This document shows, piece by piece, positions 34,344 to 44,267 of a DNA stretch of 64,000 nt. Each line of letters begins with the position of its first letter. The first letter of the stretch is position 1. The notes beneath the pieces are model-generated. The model was not told the DNA's origin. It ran no database searches and was given only the letters and a program-made list of their open reading frames with translations. The stretch is from Streptomyces brevispora (GTDB lineage Bacteria > Actinomycetota > Actinomycetes > Streptomycetales > Streptomycetaceae). The position numbers and the translations under genes were made by a program. The stretch covers positions 2,976,001 through 3,040,000 of the forward strand of contig NZ_VIWW01000001.1 in assembly GCF_007829885.1 (NCBI RefSeq). Reading direction: 5' to 3'.

Positions 34344-34859
34344 ATGTCAGAGCTGACCCTTACGGTCATGCGGCTAGGATTCCTGGCTGTTCTGTGGCTG
34401 TTCGTGATCGTGGCCGTCCAGGTCATCCGCAGCGACCTGTTCGGAACGCGCGTGACGCAGCGCGGCTCACGCCGCACTGCCACCGACGCGCGCCCGCCAC
34501 AGGCACGCCAAACCGCCGCGGCACCACCGCAGCAGCGCCAGCAACCCGGCCGCCAGCGCCGTGGGGCACCGACCAAGCTGGTCGTGTCCGAGGGCACCCT
34601 GACCGGCACTACGGTGGCGCTCCAGGGGCAGACCATCTCGCTGGGCCGGGCCCATGATTCAACGATCGTGCTGGACGACGACTACGCGTCCAGCAGGCAT
34701 GCCAGGATCTACCCCGACCGTGACGGTCAGTGGATCGTCGAGGATCTCGGGTCCACCAACGGCACGTATCTGGACCGGACCCGTCTCACCACCCCGACGC
34801 CTGTTCCGCTGGGCGCGCCGATCCGGATCGGCAAGACCGTCATCGAGCTGCGGAAGTAG
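34344..34859 (+). CDS. fhaB: membrane-anchored FHA domain protein FhaB
   Basis: A 171-aa protein. A hydrophobic segment at residues 9-27 anchors it. An Arg/Gln/Pro-rich linker and an FHA domain (about 85-171: LGRAHDSTI, SSRH, DLGSTNG) follow. It is the second phosphothreonine reader of the cluster and a probable PknB target, linked in mycobacteria to septal peptidoglycan synthesis. It begins ten bases after fhaA. Confidence 0.92.
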   Translation: MSELTLTVMRLGFLAVLWLFVIVAVQVIRSDLFGTRVTQRGSRRTATDARPPQARQTAAAPPQQRQQPGRQRRGAPTKLVVSEGTLTGTTVALQGQTISLGRAHDSTIVLDDDYASSRHARIYPDRDGQWIVEDLGSTNGTYLDRTRLTTPTPVPLGAPIRIGKTVIELRK

Positions 34860-34988
34860 TACGACAATGAGCGAGCGGAGCGAGCGAGCCGCGGCGGCCC
34901 GGGCATCGGACCCGTGCGGGCTCCCGACCGGAGGGTGGGCAGTGTGGCTCGAGACCGGCTGTACCCCGAACCGACGGGCGAGGTGCGC

Positions 34989-36485
34989 ATGAGTCTTTCC
35001 CTGCGCTTCGCCGCCGGATCGCACAAGGGCATGATCCGGGAAGGCAACGAGGACTCCGGCTATGCCGGACCACGTCTTCTCGCCATCGCCGACGGCATGG
35101 GCGGCCAGGCAGCCGGTGAGGTCGCCAGCTCCGAGGTGATCTCCACGCTCGTCCAGCTGGACGACGACGTACCGGGCTCCGACATCCTCACTTCGCTCGG
35201 TACGGCGGTCCAGCGGGCCAATGACCAGCTGCGCATGATGGTCGAGGAGGACCCGCAGCTGGAGGGCATGGGCACCACGCTCACCGCCCTTCTCTGGACG
35301 GGCCAGCGTCTCGGCCTCGTGCACGTCGGCGACTCACGCGCGTACCTGCTGCGTGACGGTGTACTGACCCAGATCACGCAGGACCACACCTGGGTCCAGC
35401 GCCTGGTCGACGAGGGCCGGATCACCGAGGAGGAGGCCACCACCCACCCGCAGCGCTCCCTGCTGATGCGCGCACTGGGCAGTGGCGACCACGTCGAACC
35501 CGACCTCTCCATCCGTGAGGTCCGGGCCGGCGACCGTTACCTGATCTGCTCCGACGGCCTTTCCGGCGTCGTCTCCCACCAGACGATGGAGGAGACGCTC
35601 GCCAGCTACCAGGGCCCTCAGGAGACCATCCAGGACCTGATCCAGCTCGCCCTGCGCGGCGGCGGCCCGGACAACATCACCTGCATCGTCGCGGACGTCC
35701 TCGACGTCGACAGCAACGACACCCTGGCCGCGCAGCTCAACGACACCCCGGTCATCGTCGGCGCGGTCGCGGAGAACCAGGCCGCCCAGCTGAACGACGG
35801 CGGCGCGATGGAGACCCCCGCCGGACGCGCGGCCGGCCTCGGCCGCCCCGTCCCGCCGCCCTCGGGCGGCTTCGGCCCTCCCGGCAGCGGTGACGACGGC
35901 GGCTACGACGGAATGCCGGACGGGTCCTTCGGGTCCTACTCCGACGACGACTTCGTCAAGCCAGGCGGCCGCAGGTGGCTCAAGGGCTCGCTGTACGTCG
36001 TGCTCGCCCTGGCCGTCATCGGCGGCGGTCTGTACGGCGGATACCGCTGGACCCAGACCCAGTTCTACGTCGGCGCGAAGAACGACAACGTCGCGCTGTA
36101 CCGGGGCATCAGCCAGGACCTCGCCTGGGTCTCGCTCTCGAAGGTGGAGAACGACCACCCCGAGATCGAACTCAAGTACCTCCCGCCCTACCAGCGCAAG
36201 CAGGTCGAGGCGACCATCGCCGAGGGCAGCCTCGCCGACGCCCGCGAGAAGATCACCGAACTCGCCACCCAGGCGACCGCCTGCAAGAAGGACGCACAGC
36301 GCCGCGCAGCCGAGAAGAACGCCCCCAGCGACGAGGGCCAGGCCGGCAGTACGGACACGGACGCCACCAAGACGTCCTCGTCGTCCGGCGCCACCAAGAC
36401 CAAGCAGACTTCAGCGACTCCCACTCCTGGTCCCAGCCTCTCGGAGGAAGAGAAGAAGCTGGTCCCGCAGTGCGGTAAGCAGTAA
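34989..36485 (+). CDS. pstP: PP2C-type protein phosphatase PstP
   Basis: A 498-aa membrane phosphatase. The PP2C domain (about residues 5-240) has all metal motifs: GNEDSGYAG, IADGMGGQAAGEV, CSDGLSG and GGPDNITCIV. One membrane helix lies at about 331-355, and an extracellular C-terminal part of about 140 residues has no clear fold and ends in Lys/Ser/Thr-rich sequence. It should dephosphorylate PknB and its targets. ATG at 34989 matches the family start. An in-frame GTG about 48 bases upstream with GGAGGG before it would add 16 residues and cannot be excluded. Confidence 0.92.
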   Translation: MSLSLRFAAGSHKGMIREGNEDSGYAGPRLLAIADGMGGQAAGEVASSEVISTLVQLDDDVPGSDILTSLGTAVQRANDQLRMMVEEDPQLEGMGTTLTALLWTGQRLGLVHVGDSRAYLLRDGVLTQITQDHTWVQRLVDEGRITEEEATTHPQRSLLMRALGSGDHVEPDLSIREVRAGDRYLICSDGLSGVVSHQTMEETLASYQGPQETIQDLIQLALRGGGPDNITCIVADVLDVDSNDTLAAQLNDTPVIVGAVAENQAAQLNDGGAMETPAGRAAGLGRPVPPPSGGFGPPGSGDDGGYDGMPDGSFGSYSDDDFVKPGGRRWLKGSLYVVLALAVIGGGLYGGYRWTQTQFYVGAKNDNVALYRGISQDLAWVSLSKVENDHPEIELKYLPPYQRKQVEATIAEGSLADAREKITELATQATACKKDAQRRAAEKNAPSDEGQAGSTDTDATKTSSSSGATKTKQTSATPTPGPSLSEEEKKLVPQCGKQ

Positions 36486-36508
36486 AGCCGTAGGGGGCCT
36501 TCAGCACC

Positions 36509-37966
36509 ATGAGCGTTGTCACCAACACGACCACCATCGGCGCGATCGACGCACCGAGCCGGCGCAACACCGAACTGATGATGATGGTCTTCGCCATCGC
36601 CATCTCGGTGTTCGCCTACGCCAACGTGGGCCTCGCCATCGACGGGAGCCTCCCGTCCGGCATGTTCGGTTACGGAGCAGGACTCATCCTGCTCGGCGGC
36701 GTTGCTCACCTCGTGGTGCGCAAGTTCGCCCCGTACGCGGACCCGCTGCTGCTGCCACTGGCCACACTGCTCAACGGGCTGGGGCTGGTGGTCATCTGGC
36801 GGCTTGACCAGTCCAAGCTGCTGCAGACCATCCACCAAGCCGGCTCGACGGCGTCCCGCCAGCTGATTTACACGGGGTTGGGGATCGCGCTGCTCGCGGC
36901 CGTGCTGATCTTCCTCAAGGACCACCGGGCCCTGCAGCGCTACACGTACATCTCCATGGTCGGCGCGCTGATCCTGCTGCTACTGCCGCTGGTACCGGGC
37001 CTCGGCGCCGAGCTCACCTACGGCGCCAAGATCTGGATCTCGGTCGCCGGATTCTCCATCCAGCCCGGTGAGTTCGCGAAGATCGTGCTCGCGATCTTCT
37101 TCGCCGGCTATCTGATGGTGAAGCGGGATGCGCTCGCCCTGGCCAGCCGCCGCTTCATGGGCCTGTACCTGCCGCGCGGCCGCGACCTCGGGCCGATCCT
37201 GGTCGTGTGGGCGATCTCGATCCTCATCCTGGTCTTCGAGACCGACCTCGGTACGTCGCTGCTGTTCTTCGGAATGTTCATCATCATGCTGTACGTCGCC
37301 ACCGAGCGGACCAGCTGGATCGTCTTCGGTCTCATGATGTCCGCGGCGGGAGCGGTTGGCGTGGCCAGCTTCGAACCGCACGTGCAGGGGCGTGTCCAGG
37401 CCTGGCTCAACCCGATGGGCGAGTACAAGCTCAGCCGGATGGTGACCCACGACGGCTTCTTGCACTCCGACCAGCTCCAGCAGGCGCTGTGGGCCTTCGG
37501 ATCCGGCGGCACCCTCGGCTCCGGCCTCGGCCAGGGCCACTCCGATCTCATCAAGTTCGCTGCCAACTCCGACTTCGTCCTCGCCACCTTCGGCGAGGAG
37601 CTGGGTCTGGCCGGCCTCATGGCGATCCTGCTGGTCTACGCCCTGATCGTGGAACGCGGCATACGCACCGCCCTCGCCGCCCGCGACCCGTTCGGCAAAC
37701 TGCTGGCCATCGGCCTGTCCGGTGCCCTCGCGCTCCAGGTCTTCGTGGTCGCCGGCGGCGTCATGGGGCTCATCCCGCTGACCGGTATGACGATGCCCTT
37801 CCTGGCCTACGGCGGATCCTCCGTCATCGCCAACTGGGCACTGATCGGCATCCTGCTGCGCATCAGCGACACGGCCCGCAGACCGGCTCCGTCACCCGCC
37901 CCCAGCCCCGACGCCGAGATGACGCAGGTGGTCCGTCCCAGCAACTCCGGCCCCACTGCAGTGTGA
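36509..37966 (+). CDS. rodA: SEDS peptidoglycan glycosyltransferase RodA/FtsW family
   Basis: A 485-aa polytopic protein with about 12 membrane helices. Family features are GAKIWISVAGFSIQPGEFAKI, the segment LSRMVTHDGFLHSDQLQQALWAFGSGG, and FLAYGGSSVIANW near the end. SEDS proteins polymerise lipid II into glycan strands together with a class B PBP, here the next gene. A hydrophilic tail contains Pro repeats. Confidence 0.94.
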   Translation: MSVVTNTTTIGAIDAPSRRNTELMMMVFAIAISVFAYANVGLAIDGSLPSGMFGYGAGLILLGGVAHLVVRKFAPYADPLLLPLATLLNGLGLVVIWRLDQSKLLQTIHQAGSTASRQLIYTGLGIALLAAVLIFLKDHRALQRYTYISMVGALILLLLPLVPGLGAELTYGAKIWISVAGFSIQPGEFAKIVLAIFFAGYLMVKRDALALASRRFMGLYLPRGRDLGPILVVWAISILILVFETDLGTSLLFFGMFIIMLYVATERTSWIVFGLMMSAAGAVGVASFEPHVQGRVQAWLNPMGEYKLSRMVTHDGFLHSDQLQQALWAFGSGGTLGSGLGQGHSDLIKFAANSDFVLATFGEELGLAGLMAILLVYALIVERGIRTALAARDPFGKLLAIGLSGALALQVFVVAGGVMGLIPLTGMTMPFLAYGGSSVIANWALIGILLRISDTARRPAPSPAPSPDAEMTQVVRPSNSGPTAV

Positions 37967-38296
37967 TCATTGCCACATCCCTCAAGATCCTTTGTGATGG
38001 TGTCACTCGTTTTCCGGGTGTCCGGCGGCGCCTCCGTGCCGAAGTGCTGAGCAGCGCCTCGGCAACCTCCTAACAAAGCGGCTTCCGGCCCGGCGTGCGC
38101 TGAGCTGGAAGCCGTTTGCATATCCCGGAACCCTCTGAGCATCTGGTGCGTCTACCGGTGAGCGACTGTCACGGGTCTGCCTGCGCCCATAGCCACTACC
38201 TCTAGACTGATAAGCAGCCAAGGATGAGCGCCTCAGACCAGCGCCCCGAGAAACTGAAGCAACAGGCGCGCCTGTTGGCTTGTGGAAAGGCCGGAC
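37967..38296. other. long gap between rodA and pbpA
   Basis: These 330 bases break an otherwise tight operon. An imperfect hairpin (CGGCTTCC / GGAAGCCG with a 20-base loop) lies at about 38080-38120. TAGACT at 38203-38208 is a fair -10 box without a clear -35, so pbpA-pknB may have its own promoter. Known riboswitch cores were not recognised. A short frame starting at 38224 overlaps pbpA and looks false. Confidence 0.4.
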
Positions 38297-39769
38297 GTGA
38301 ACAAGCCCCTGCGCCGGATCGCTATCTTCTGTGGCTTCTTGATTCTCGCGCTGCTTGTCCGCGCCAACTGGCTCCAGTACGTCCAGGCCGACAGCCTCAA
38401 GAGCAACGAGAACAACCGCCGCGTCAACATCGCCCGCTACGCCGCCCCGCGCGGCGACATCACCGTCGGCGGCACCCCGGTCACCGGGTCGACGGAGACC
38501 AAGAGCAACGGGCTCAACGATCTGAAGTACAAGCGGACATACAAGGATGGCCCGATGTGGGCGCCCGTCACCGGCTATGCCTCGCAGGCGTTCGGCGGAA
38601 ACTTCCTCGAGGGAGTTGAGGACGGCATCCTCACCGGCAACGACGACCGGCTCTTCTTCCGCAACACCCTGGATATGCTCACCGGCAAGCCGAAGCAGGG
38701 CGGCAACGTCGTCACCACGCTGAACTTGGCGGCACAGAAGGCGGCGTACGACGGCCTCAAGAACCGCGGCAAGGGTGCCGTCGTCGCCCTGGAGCCGTCC
38801 ACCGGCAAGATCCTCGCGCTGGCCTCCTACCCGTCGTACGACCCATCGTCGATCGCCGGCTCCTCCAACGCCGACGGCGAGGCCTGGAAGAAGCTGCGGA
38901 AGGAGAACAACCCCAGCGACCCGATGCTGAACCGGGCGCTGCGCGAGACCTACCCGCCGGGCTCCACCTTCAAGGTGGTCACCGCGGCTGCCGCGCTGGA
39001 GAACGGCAAGTACACCTCGGCCGATCAGCACACCGACTCCCCACTGCCGTGGACCATGCCGGGCACCAACACCCAACTGACGAACGAGAACAACATCCCC
39101 TGCAAGAACGTCAGCATGCGTGAGGCGCTGCGGATGTCCTGCAACACCGTCTTCGGCAAGATCGGCGCCGACCTCGGCAACGACAAGATGCTCGAGGAGG
39201 CGGAGAAGTTCGGCTTCAACGAGGAGCAGTTCACCCCCGTTCGCTCCAACGCCTCGGTGTTCTCCAAGGACATGAACAAATCGCAGACCGCGCTGTCCTC
39301 GATCGGTCAGTTCAACACCGCCGCGACCCCGCTGCAGATGGCCATGGTCGTCGCGGCGATCGCCAACGACGGCAAGCTGATGAAGCCGTACATGGTCGAC
39401 AAGGTCCAGTCGCCCAGCCTTGACACCCTGGAGCAGACCGCCCCGGAGGAGCTGAGCCGCCCGCTCACCTCGGAGAATGCCCAGATCCTGCAGTCGATGA
39501 TGCAGACGGTCGTCCAGGACGGCACCGGCAAGAACGCCCAGATCCCCGGCGTCACCGTCGGCGGCAAGACGGGTACGGCGCAACACGGCCTCAACAACAG
39601 CGAGAAGCCGTACGCCTGGTTCATCTCGTACGCCAAGACCGACAAGGGCTTTCCCGTCGCCGTGGCCGTGGTGGTCGAGGACAGCGATGCGAACCGGGGC
39701 GACATCTCCGGTGGCGGTCTGGCCGCCCCGATCGCCAGGGCCGTCATGAAGGCCGTCACCGACAAGTGA
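38297..39769 (+). CDS. pbpA: class B penicillin-binding protein PbpA
   Basis: A 490-aa D,D-transpeptidase. The N-terminal membrane anchor is at residues 7-27, a pedestal domain follows, and the transpeptidase has S223-T-F-K, S281-C-N and K424-T-G. The GTG at 38297 is chosen because GGAAAGG lies six bases upstream and MNKPLRRIAIF is the usual start; GTG at 38282 would add five residues. It cross-links peptidoglycan made by RodA. Confidence 0.94.
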   Translation: MNKPLRRIAIFCGFLILALLVRANWLQYVQADSLKSNENNRRVNIARYAAPRGDITVGGTPVTGSTETKSNGLNDLKYKRTYKDGPMWAPVTGYASQAFGGNFLEGVEDGILTGNDDRLFFRNTLDMLTGKPKQGGNVVTTLNLAAQKAAYDGLKNRGKGAVVALEPSTGKILALASYPSYDPSSIAGSSNADGEAWKKLRKENNPSDPMLNRALRETYPPGSTFKVVTAAAALENGKYTSADQHTDSPLPWTMPGTNTQLTNENNIPCKNVSMREALRMSCNTVFGKIGADLGNDKMLEEAEKFGFNEEQFTPVRSNASVFSKDMNKSQTALSSIGQFNTAATPLQMAMVVAAIANDGKLMKPYMVDKVQSPSLDTLEQTAPEELSRPLTSENAQILQSMMQTVVQDGTGKNAQIPGVTVGGKTGTAQHGLNNSEKPYAWFISYAKTDKGFPVAVAVVVEDSDANRGDISGGGLAAPIARAVMKAVTDK

Positions 39770-39822
39770 TGACCGCCACACCAGGCGTCATACCTGTGTC
39801 TTCGGATACCGGTCGGATATCA

Positions 39823-39839
39823 GGTCCGGACTCCGGACC
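39823..39839. promoter_or_regulatory. perfect palindrome upstream of pknB
   Basis: GGTCCGGA-C-TCCGGACC lies between pbpA and pknB, about 100 bases before the pknB start. It could be a terminator hairpin for pbpA or an operator. Confidence 0.45.
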
Positions 39840-39936
39840 GATCAGGTAGTGCGCGGCCGGTAGCGTATGCGCGAACAGCACACCGCCGGACCGCACACCG
39901 GTGCGGTCAGGACTGACGGAGAGGGCTGGAACAGTT

Positions 39937-41928
39937 ATGGAAGAGCCGCGTCGCCTCGGCGGCCGGTACGAGCTGGGCTCGGTGCTCGGCCGTGGTGGCA
40001 TGGCCGAGGTCTACCTCGCTCACGACACCCGGCTCGGACGCACCGTCGCTGTGAAGACGCTGCGGGCGGATCTCGCCCGTGACCCGTCCTTCCAGGCCCG
40101 GTTCCGCCGTGAGGCCCAGTCCGCCGCCTCGCTCAACCATCCGGCGATCGTCGCGGTCTACGACACCGGTGAGGACTACGTCGACGGGGTCTCGATCCCG
40201 TACATCGTCATGGAGTACGTCGACGGCTCGACGCTCAGAGAGCTGCTTCACTCGGGCCGCAGACTGCTGCCGGAGCGCACCCTCGAAATGACGGTCGGCA
40301 TCCTCCAGGCGCTGGAGTACTCGCACCGCGCGGGCATCGTCCACCGTGACATCAAGCCGGCCAATGTCATGCTGACGCGCACCGGCCAGGTCAAGGTCAT
40401 GGACTTCGGCATCGCCCGTGCCATGGGCGACTCCGGTATGACGATGACCCAGACCTCGGCCGTCATCGGCACCGCCCAGTACCTCTCCCCGGAGCAGGCC
40501 AAGGGCGAGCAGGTCGATGCGCGATCGGACCTGTATTCGACGGGTTGCCTGCTCTACGAGCTGCTGACGGTCCGGCCGCCGTTCATCGGCGACTCACCCG
40601 TCGCGGTCGCCTACCAGCACGTACGGGAAGAGCCGCAGACCCCCAGCAACTTCGACCCCGAGATCACGCCCGAGATGGACGCGATCGTGTTGAAGGCCCT
40701 GGTCAAGGACCCGGACTACCGCTACCAGTCGGCCGACGAGATGCGCGCCGACATCGAGGCGTGCCTCGACGGCCAGCCGGTCGCCGCCACCGCGGCCATG
40801 GGCGCGGCCGGTTATGGCGGCTACGACGGTTACGGCAACGACCAGCCCACCGCCGCCCTGCGCCCCGCGGACCAGAACGGCGCCCCGACGTCGATGCTGC
40901 CCCCGGTCAATCCGGACGACGGCGGCTACGGCTACGACGACCGGCCCGACCGCCGCCGGCAGAAAAAGAACAACACCTCGACGATCCTGCTGGTCGTCGC
41001 GGGCATCCTGGTGCTGATCGGGGCAGTCCTGATCAGCAAGGCGGTCTTCGGCGGTGACGGCGAGGACAACAGCGCGTTCAAGGCGCCCAATATGGTCGGC
41101 TCCAACTTCAAGGAAGCGCAGAAGCTCGCCGAGAACAGCACCATCGTGCTCAAGGCCGGTCCGAAGGAAGCGTGCAAGGACCAGCCCAAGGGGAAGATCT
41201 GCCGTCAGACCCCGACGACGGACGAGATGATGAAGGAGGGCGACACCCTCACGGTCTTCGTCTCCACCGGTGCGCCGAAGGTCACCGTCCCGGACGTCAC
41301 GGGCAAGTCCAAGGACGACGCGCGCAAGACCCTTGAGGACCAGGGCTTCACGGTCACCATCGATTCGGTCGAGTCCGCCGACGAGACGCCGGACACGGTC
41401 CTGGAACAGTCCCCGAAGGGCGACGCCAAGGCCGAGAAGAACTCCGAGGTCAAGCTGTCGGTCGCGACGGAGAAACTGATCGTCGTGCCTGATGTGAGCA
41501 ATAGCGACCGGTCGTACGATGAAGCGGTCACCCAGCTCAACGGCAACGGGCTCACGAACATCGCCAAGCGCGAGGTCGACTCCGACAAGCCGGCGAACCA
41601 GGTGGTCAACCAGAACCCGGCGCCCGGCAAGCGGGTCGCCAAGTACACCGCCATCATCCTGGAAGTGTCCAAGGGTCCGCCGGAGCCGGAGCAGGTCACC
41701 ATCCCCGGTGACATCACCAACAAGTCCTACCAGGAAGTGAAGGCCCAGCTGGAGGGCATGGAGCTGGCGGTCACGCTCGCTCCCAACTCGGTCGACAAGC
41801 CGGATGCCAAGGTGGTCACGAGCATTCCGGGCCCCAACACCCCGGTCGACAAGGGCAGCACGGTCCAGCTGGTCACCATCGAGGGCGGCGGCAACATCTT
41901 CGGCGGCCCCGCCGGCTTCCGGCACTGA
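39937..41928 (+). CDS. pknB: Ser/Thr protein kinase PknB with four PASTA repeats
   Basis: A 663-aa transmembrane kinase. The kinase domain covers residues 10-275: GRGGMAEVY, VAVK, HRDIKPAN near 136, DFGIARAM and the activation loop TMTQTSAVIGTAQYLSPEQ. One membrane helix lies at 346-366. Four PASTA domains, starting near 380, 447, 516 and 582, bind muropeptides or lipid II. It controls growth and division through FHA proteins and other targets, reversed by PstP. The ATG has GGAGAGGG upstream. Confidence 0.95.
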   Translation: MEEPRRLGGRYELGSVLGRGGMAEVYLAHDTRLGRTVAVKTLRADLARDPSFQARFRREAQSAASLNHPAIVAVYDTGEDYVDGVSIPYIVMEYVDGSTLRELLHSGRRLLPERTLEMTVGILQALEYSHRAGIVHRDIKPANVMLTRTGQVKVMDFGIARAMGDSGMTMTQTSAVIGTAQYLSPEQAKGEQVDARSDLYSTGCLLYELLTVRPPFIGDSPVAVAYQHVREEPQTPSNFDPEITPEMDAIVLKALVKDPDYRYQSADEMRADIEACLDGQPVAATAAMGAAGYGGYDGYGNDQPTAALRPADQNGAPTSMLPPVNPDDGGYGYDDRPDRRRQKKNNTSTILLVVAGILVLIGAVLISKAVFGGDGEDNSAFKAPNMVGSNFKEAQKLAENSTIVLKAGPKEACKDQPKGKICRQTPTTDEMMKEGDTLTVFVSTGAPKVTVPDVTGKSKDDARKTLEDQGFTVTIDSVESADETPDTVLEQSPKGDAKAEKNSEVKLSVATEKLIVVPDVSNSDRSYDEAVTQLNGNGLTNIAKREVDSDKPANQVVNQNPAPGKRVAKYTAIILEVSKGPPEPEQVTIPGDITNKSYQEVKAQLEGMELAVTLAPNSVDKPDAKVVTSIPGPNTPVDKGSTVQLVTIEGGGNIFGGPAGFRH

Positions 41929-41962
41929 ACCACGTCCCACCCGCCCGTGCTCACACCACGGA

Positions 41963-42014
41963 CAACAGCACAGGGCCCCGGCACCGCAACGGTGACCGGG
42001 GCCCTGTGCTGTTG
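41963..42014. terminator. bidirectional terminator between pknB and the sortase gene
   Basis: A 19-bp perfect stem (CAACAGCACAGGGCCCCGG and its complement) with an imperfect loop extension lies between the convergent genes. Confidence 0.85.
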
Positions 42015-42040
42015 ACCGGACGGGTCAAGGAGGACGCGCG

Positions 42041-42769
42041 TCAGCGCAGCTCCGCCGGCTTCGTACGGTCGCGGTCGACCTTCTCCGTACGGACCAGCTC
42101 GCCCCACACGACGTAGCGGTACTTCGACGTGAAGACAGGCGTGCACGTCGTCAGCGTGATGTAGCGGCCGGGCTTCTTCTTGCCCGAGCCCTCCGGGACC
42201 TCCTGGAGCACGTCGACGTTGTACTTCGACGTCTCGGGCAGTTCCTTGAAGACCTTGTAGACGTACCAGGTGTCCTTGGTCTCGAAGACGACCGCGTCCC
42301 CGGTCCGTACCTTGTCGATGTTGTGGAACTTCGCCCCGTGGCCGTCCCGGTGGGCGGCCAGCGTGAAGTTGCCCTGCTTGGCCGAGGGGAGCGCCGACTT
42401 CACCGGGTCGGTGTAGTAGCCGGCGACGCCGTCGTTGAGGTTCTCGGTGTCGGTGCCCTTCTTGACGAGCACCTCACCGTTCTTCATCGACGGAACGTGC
42501 AGGAAGCCGATGCCGTCCTTGGTGTCCAGCGCCCCCGGGCCGTCGGCCCAGCGGTCGCGGACGGTGTGGCCCTGTTTGGTGGCCTCGCGGTCGGCGAGCA
42601 CGTTCGTCCACCACAGGGAGTAGACGACGAAGAGCCCGAGCACCAGGCCTGCGGTGATCAGGAGCTCACCGAAGCCACTCACCGCGGTCGCGACGGGATG
42701 GCGGCGCCTGCGCCGCACCGGGGGCGCGGACTCGCCGGTCTGCTCTAGGTCCTCGGTCCTCGCTGCCAC
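42041..42769 (-). CDS. class E sortase
   Basis: A 242-aa membrane-anchored transpeptidase that joins LAXTG-type secreted proteins to peptidoglycan. A basic N-terminus and one membrane helix (about residues 33-53) precede the sortase domain. The catalytic triad is H140 (AAHRDGHG), C209 (TLTTC) and R218 (SKYR). It is the first of three class E sortases in 4 kb. The GTG start gives MAARTEDLEQ. Confidence 0.92.
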   Translation of the reverse strand: MAARTEDLEQTGESAPPVRRRRRHPVATAVSGFGELLITAGLVLGLFVVYSLWWTNVLADREATKQGHTVRDRWADGPGALDTKDGIGFLHVPSMKNGEVLVKKGTDTENLNDGVAGYYTDPVKSALPSAKQGNFTLAAHRDGHGAKFHNIDKVRTGDAVVFETKDTWYVYKVFKELPETSKYNVDVLQEVPEGSGKKKPGRYITLTTCTPVFTSKYRYVVWGELVRTEKVDRDRTKPAELR

Positions 42770-42803
42770 CGCACCGTCCCCGTCCTGATGATGTTCGGCC
42801 CGT

Positions 42804-44267
42804 TCAGCCCACGAGCGCGTCGGGCTTTCCCTTGCTGCGCGGCCGTTCGTCGACCATCTTGCCCCAGACGATCAATCGGTACGTACTCGTGAATTCGGGT
42901 GTACAGGTCGTCAAGGTGATGTACCGCCCAGGCTTGGTGAATCCCGACTGCGGCGGCACCGGGCCGATCACCGACACGTTGGAGGGCGAGGTCTGGGGCA
43001 GCACGCTCGTCATCTCGTACGTGTAGTAGGCGTCCTGCGTCTCGACCACGATCGGGTCGCCGGGGCGCAGCCGGTTGATGTAGCGGAACGGCTCGCCGTG
43101 GGTGTTGCGGTGGCCGGCCAGTGCGAAGTTGCCCTGCTTGGCCGACGGCATCGCCGTGCGCAGCGGCGTCTCGCCGTAGTGGCCGACCATGCCGCGGTCG
43201 AGGACCTTGTCCTTGCTGATGCCCTCGGCGATCGGGGTGACCACGTCCAGTTTCGGGATGTGGATGATGGCGAATCCCTGCCCGGCCTCGAAGGCACCGG
43301 GGGCGCGTTTGCCGCTGGCCCAGTCGTCCTGGATCTTGTGCGTCTCGTTGCCGGCGATCTGGTCGGCGCGCACGTTGGTCCACCACAGCTGGTACGTGAC
43401 GAACAGCAGCATCAGGACGCCCAGCGAGATGAACAGCTCGCCGACCACCCGGCTGACCACGACGGCCGGGCTGTCCTTGGCCGCCCGCGCCGCCCGTCGC
43501 GCCTCGACGCGCGACATCGGCTTCGCGGGGGCGGCCGGCTCGGACGCCGTGGCCGACGCCGGCCCGGAGGCCGGTCCCGGCTGCGGGTCGGCACGCCTGC
43601 GGCCGTGGCCCTTGGCGGCCGCACGGCGTCGCTCGGCCCGGCCTCCGGTACTCGGCGCGGCGTCGGCCGCGCCCGTCCCCGGACCCGCGCCGCTTCCGCC
43701 ACCGGCACCGGTCTCATCGGTGCTCCTCGGCCCCTCTTCCGCGGATTCCACAGGTTCCGCGGCTGATCCGGACGGTACGGCTGCCATCACTTGCATGACT
43801 TCCGTGGCGTCTTCGGCCGCCGAACCGCGTTCCGGTTCCGTGCGGTGTGCCGTCCGCGCCCGGGGGACCGTTCGCCGGATGTCCGGCGCCCGCAGTGCGA
43901 CGGTCTCGTCGTTGGGGGGAAGCACTTCGGCCGGGGCCACCCGCACAGGCTCCTGGTGGCCGTACCAGTCCCGTTCGAACCCCTCGGGGTCGTACCACTC
44001 GCGCGGAGGGTCCTGAGCCGCCTGCGGCCCGTGTGGCGCCTGCGCCGACGGCGTACCGATGCCGGCCGCGCCGCCGCCCGCGTCCGCCGTCCCCGCGGAG
44101 ACGTCCTCCGCCCGGAACCAGGGTGCGGCGTGCTCCCCCGGCAGCGGATCGTTCAACGGGTCCGCCAACTGGCCGACCGCCGCCTCGAACGCGCCCGCCG
44201 CCCCGTACGTCCCCTCTTCGTGCGGGCCGTCCTGACCGGCGTCGCGACCGTGGCGGGGTGGGGTCAC
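42804..44267 (-). CDS. class E sortase with a long disordered N-terminal region
   Basis: A 487-aa protein. The last ~220 residues hold a membrane helix (VVSRVVGELFISLGVLMLLF) and the sortase domain with His in LAGHRNTHGEPF, Cys in TLTTCTPEF and Arg in TYRLIVWG. The first ~240 residues are a low-complexity, Ala/Gly/Pro/Glu-rich cytoplasmic region. Typical class E sortases are shorter. Its ATG overlaps the stop of the amidotransferase gene upstream (ATGA), so the two are coupled. Confidence 0.9.
   Translation of the reverse strand: MTPPRHGRDAGQDGPHEEGTYGAAGAFEAAVGQLADPLNDPLPGEHAAPWFRAEDVSAGTADAGGGAAGIGTPSAQAPHGPQAAQDPPREWYDPEGFERDWYGHQEPVRVAPAEVLPPNDETVALRAPDIRRTVPRARTAHRTEPERGSAAEDATEVMQVMAAVPSGSAAEPVESAEEGPRSTDETGAGGGSGAGPGTGAADAAPSTGGRAERRRAAAKGHGRRRADPQPGPASGPASATASEPAAPAKPMSRVEARRAARAAKDSPAVVVSRVVGELFISLGVLMLLFVTYQLWWTNVRADQIAGNETHKIQDDWASGKRAPGAFEAGQGFAIIHIPKLDVVTPIAEGISKDKVLDRGMVGHYGETPLRTAMPSAKQGNFALAGHRNTHGEPFRYINRLRPGDPIVVETQDAYYTYEMTSVLPQTSPSNVSVIGPVPPQSGFTKPGRYITLTTCTPEFTSTYRLIVWGKMVDERPRSKGKPDALVG

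Noticed and set aside
38076..38120. riboswitch before pbpA
   Set aside because: Only a single imperfect hairpin is visible and no conserved riboswitch core was recognised.
38224..38619. 131-codon frame before and within pbpA
   Set aside because: It overlaps the pbpA coding sequence in another frame, and only the pbpA frame has domain motifs.
42041..42769. LPETS sequence as a sorting signal
   Set aside because: It lies inside the sortase domain itself (residues 178-182), without a following membrane segment and basic tail.
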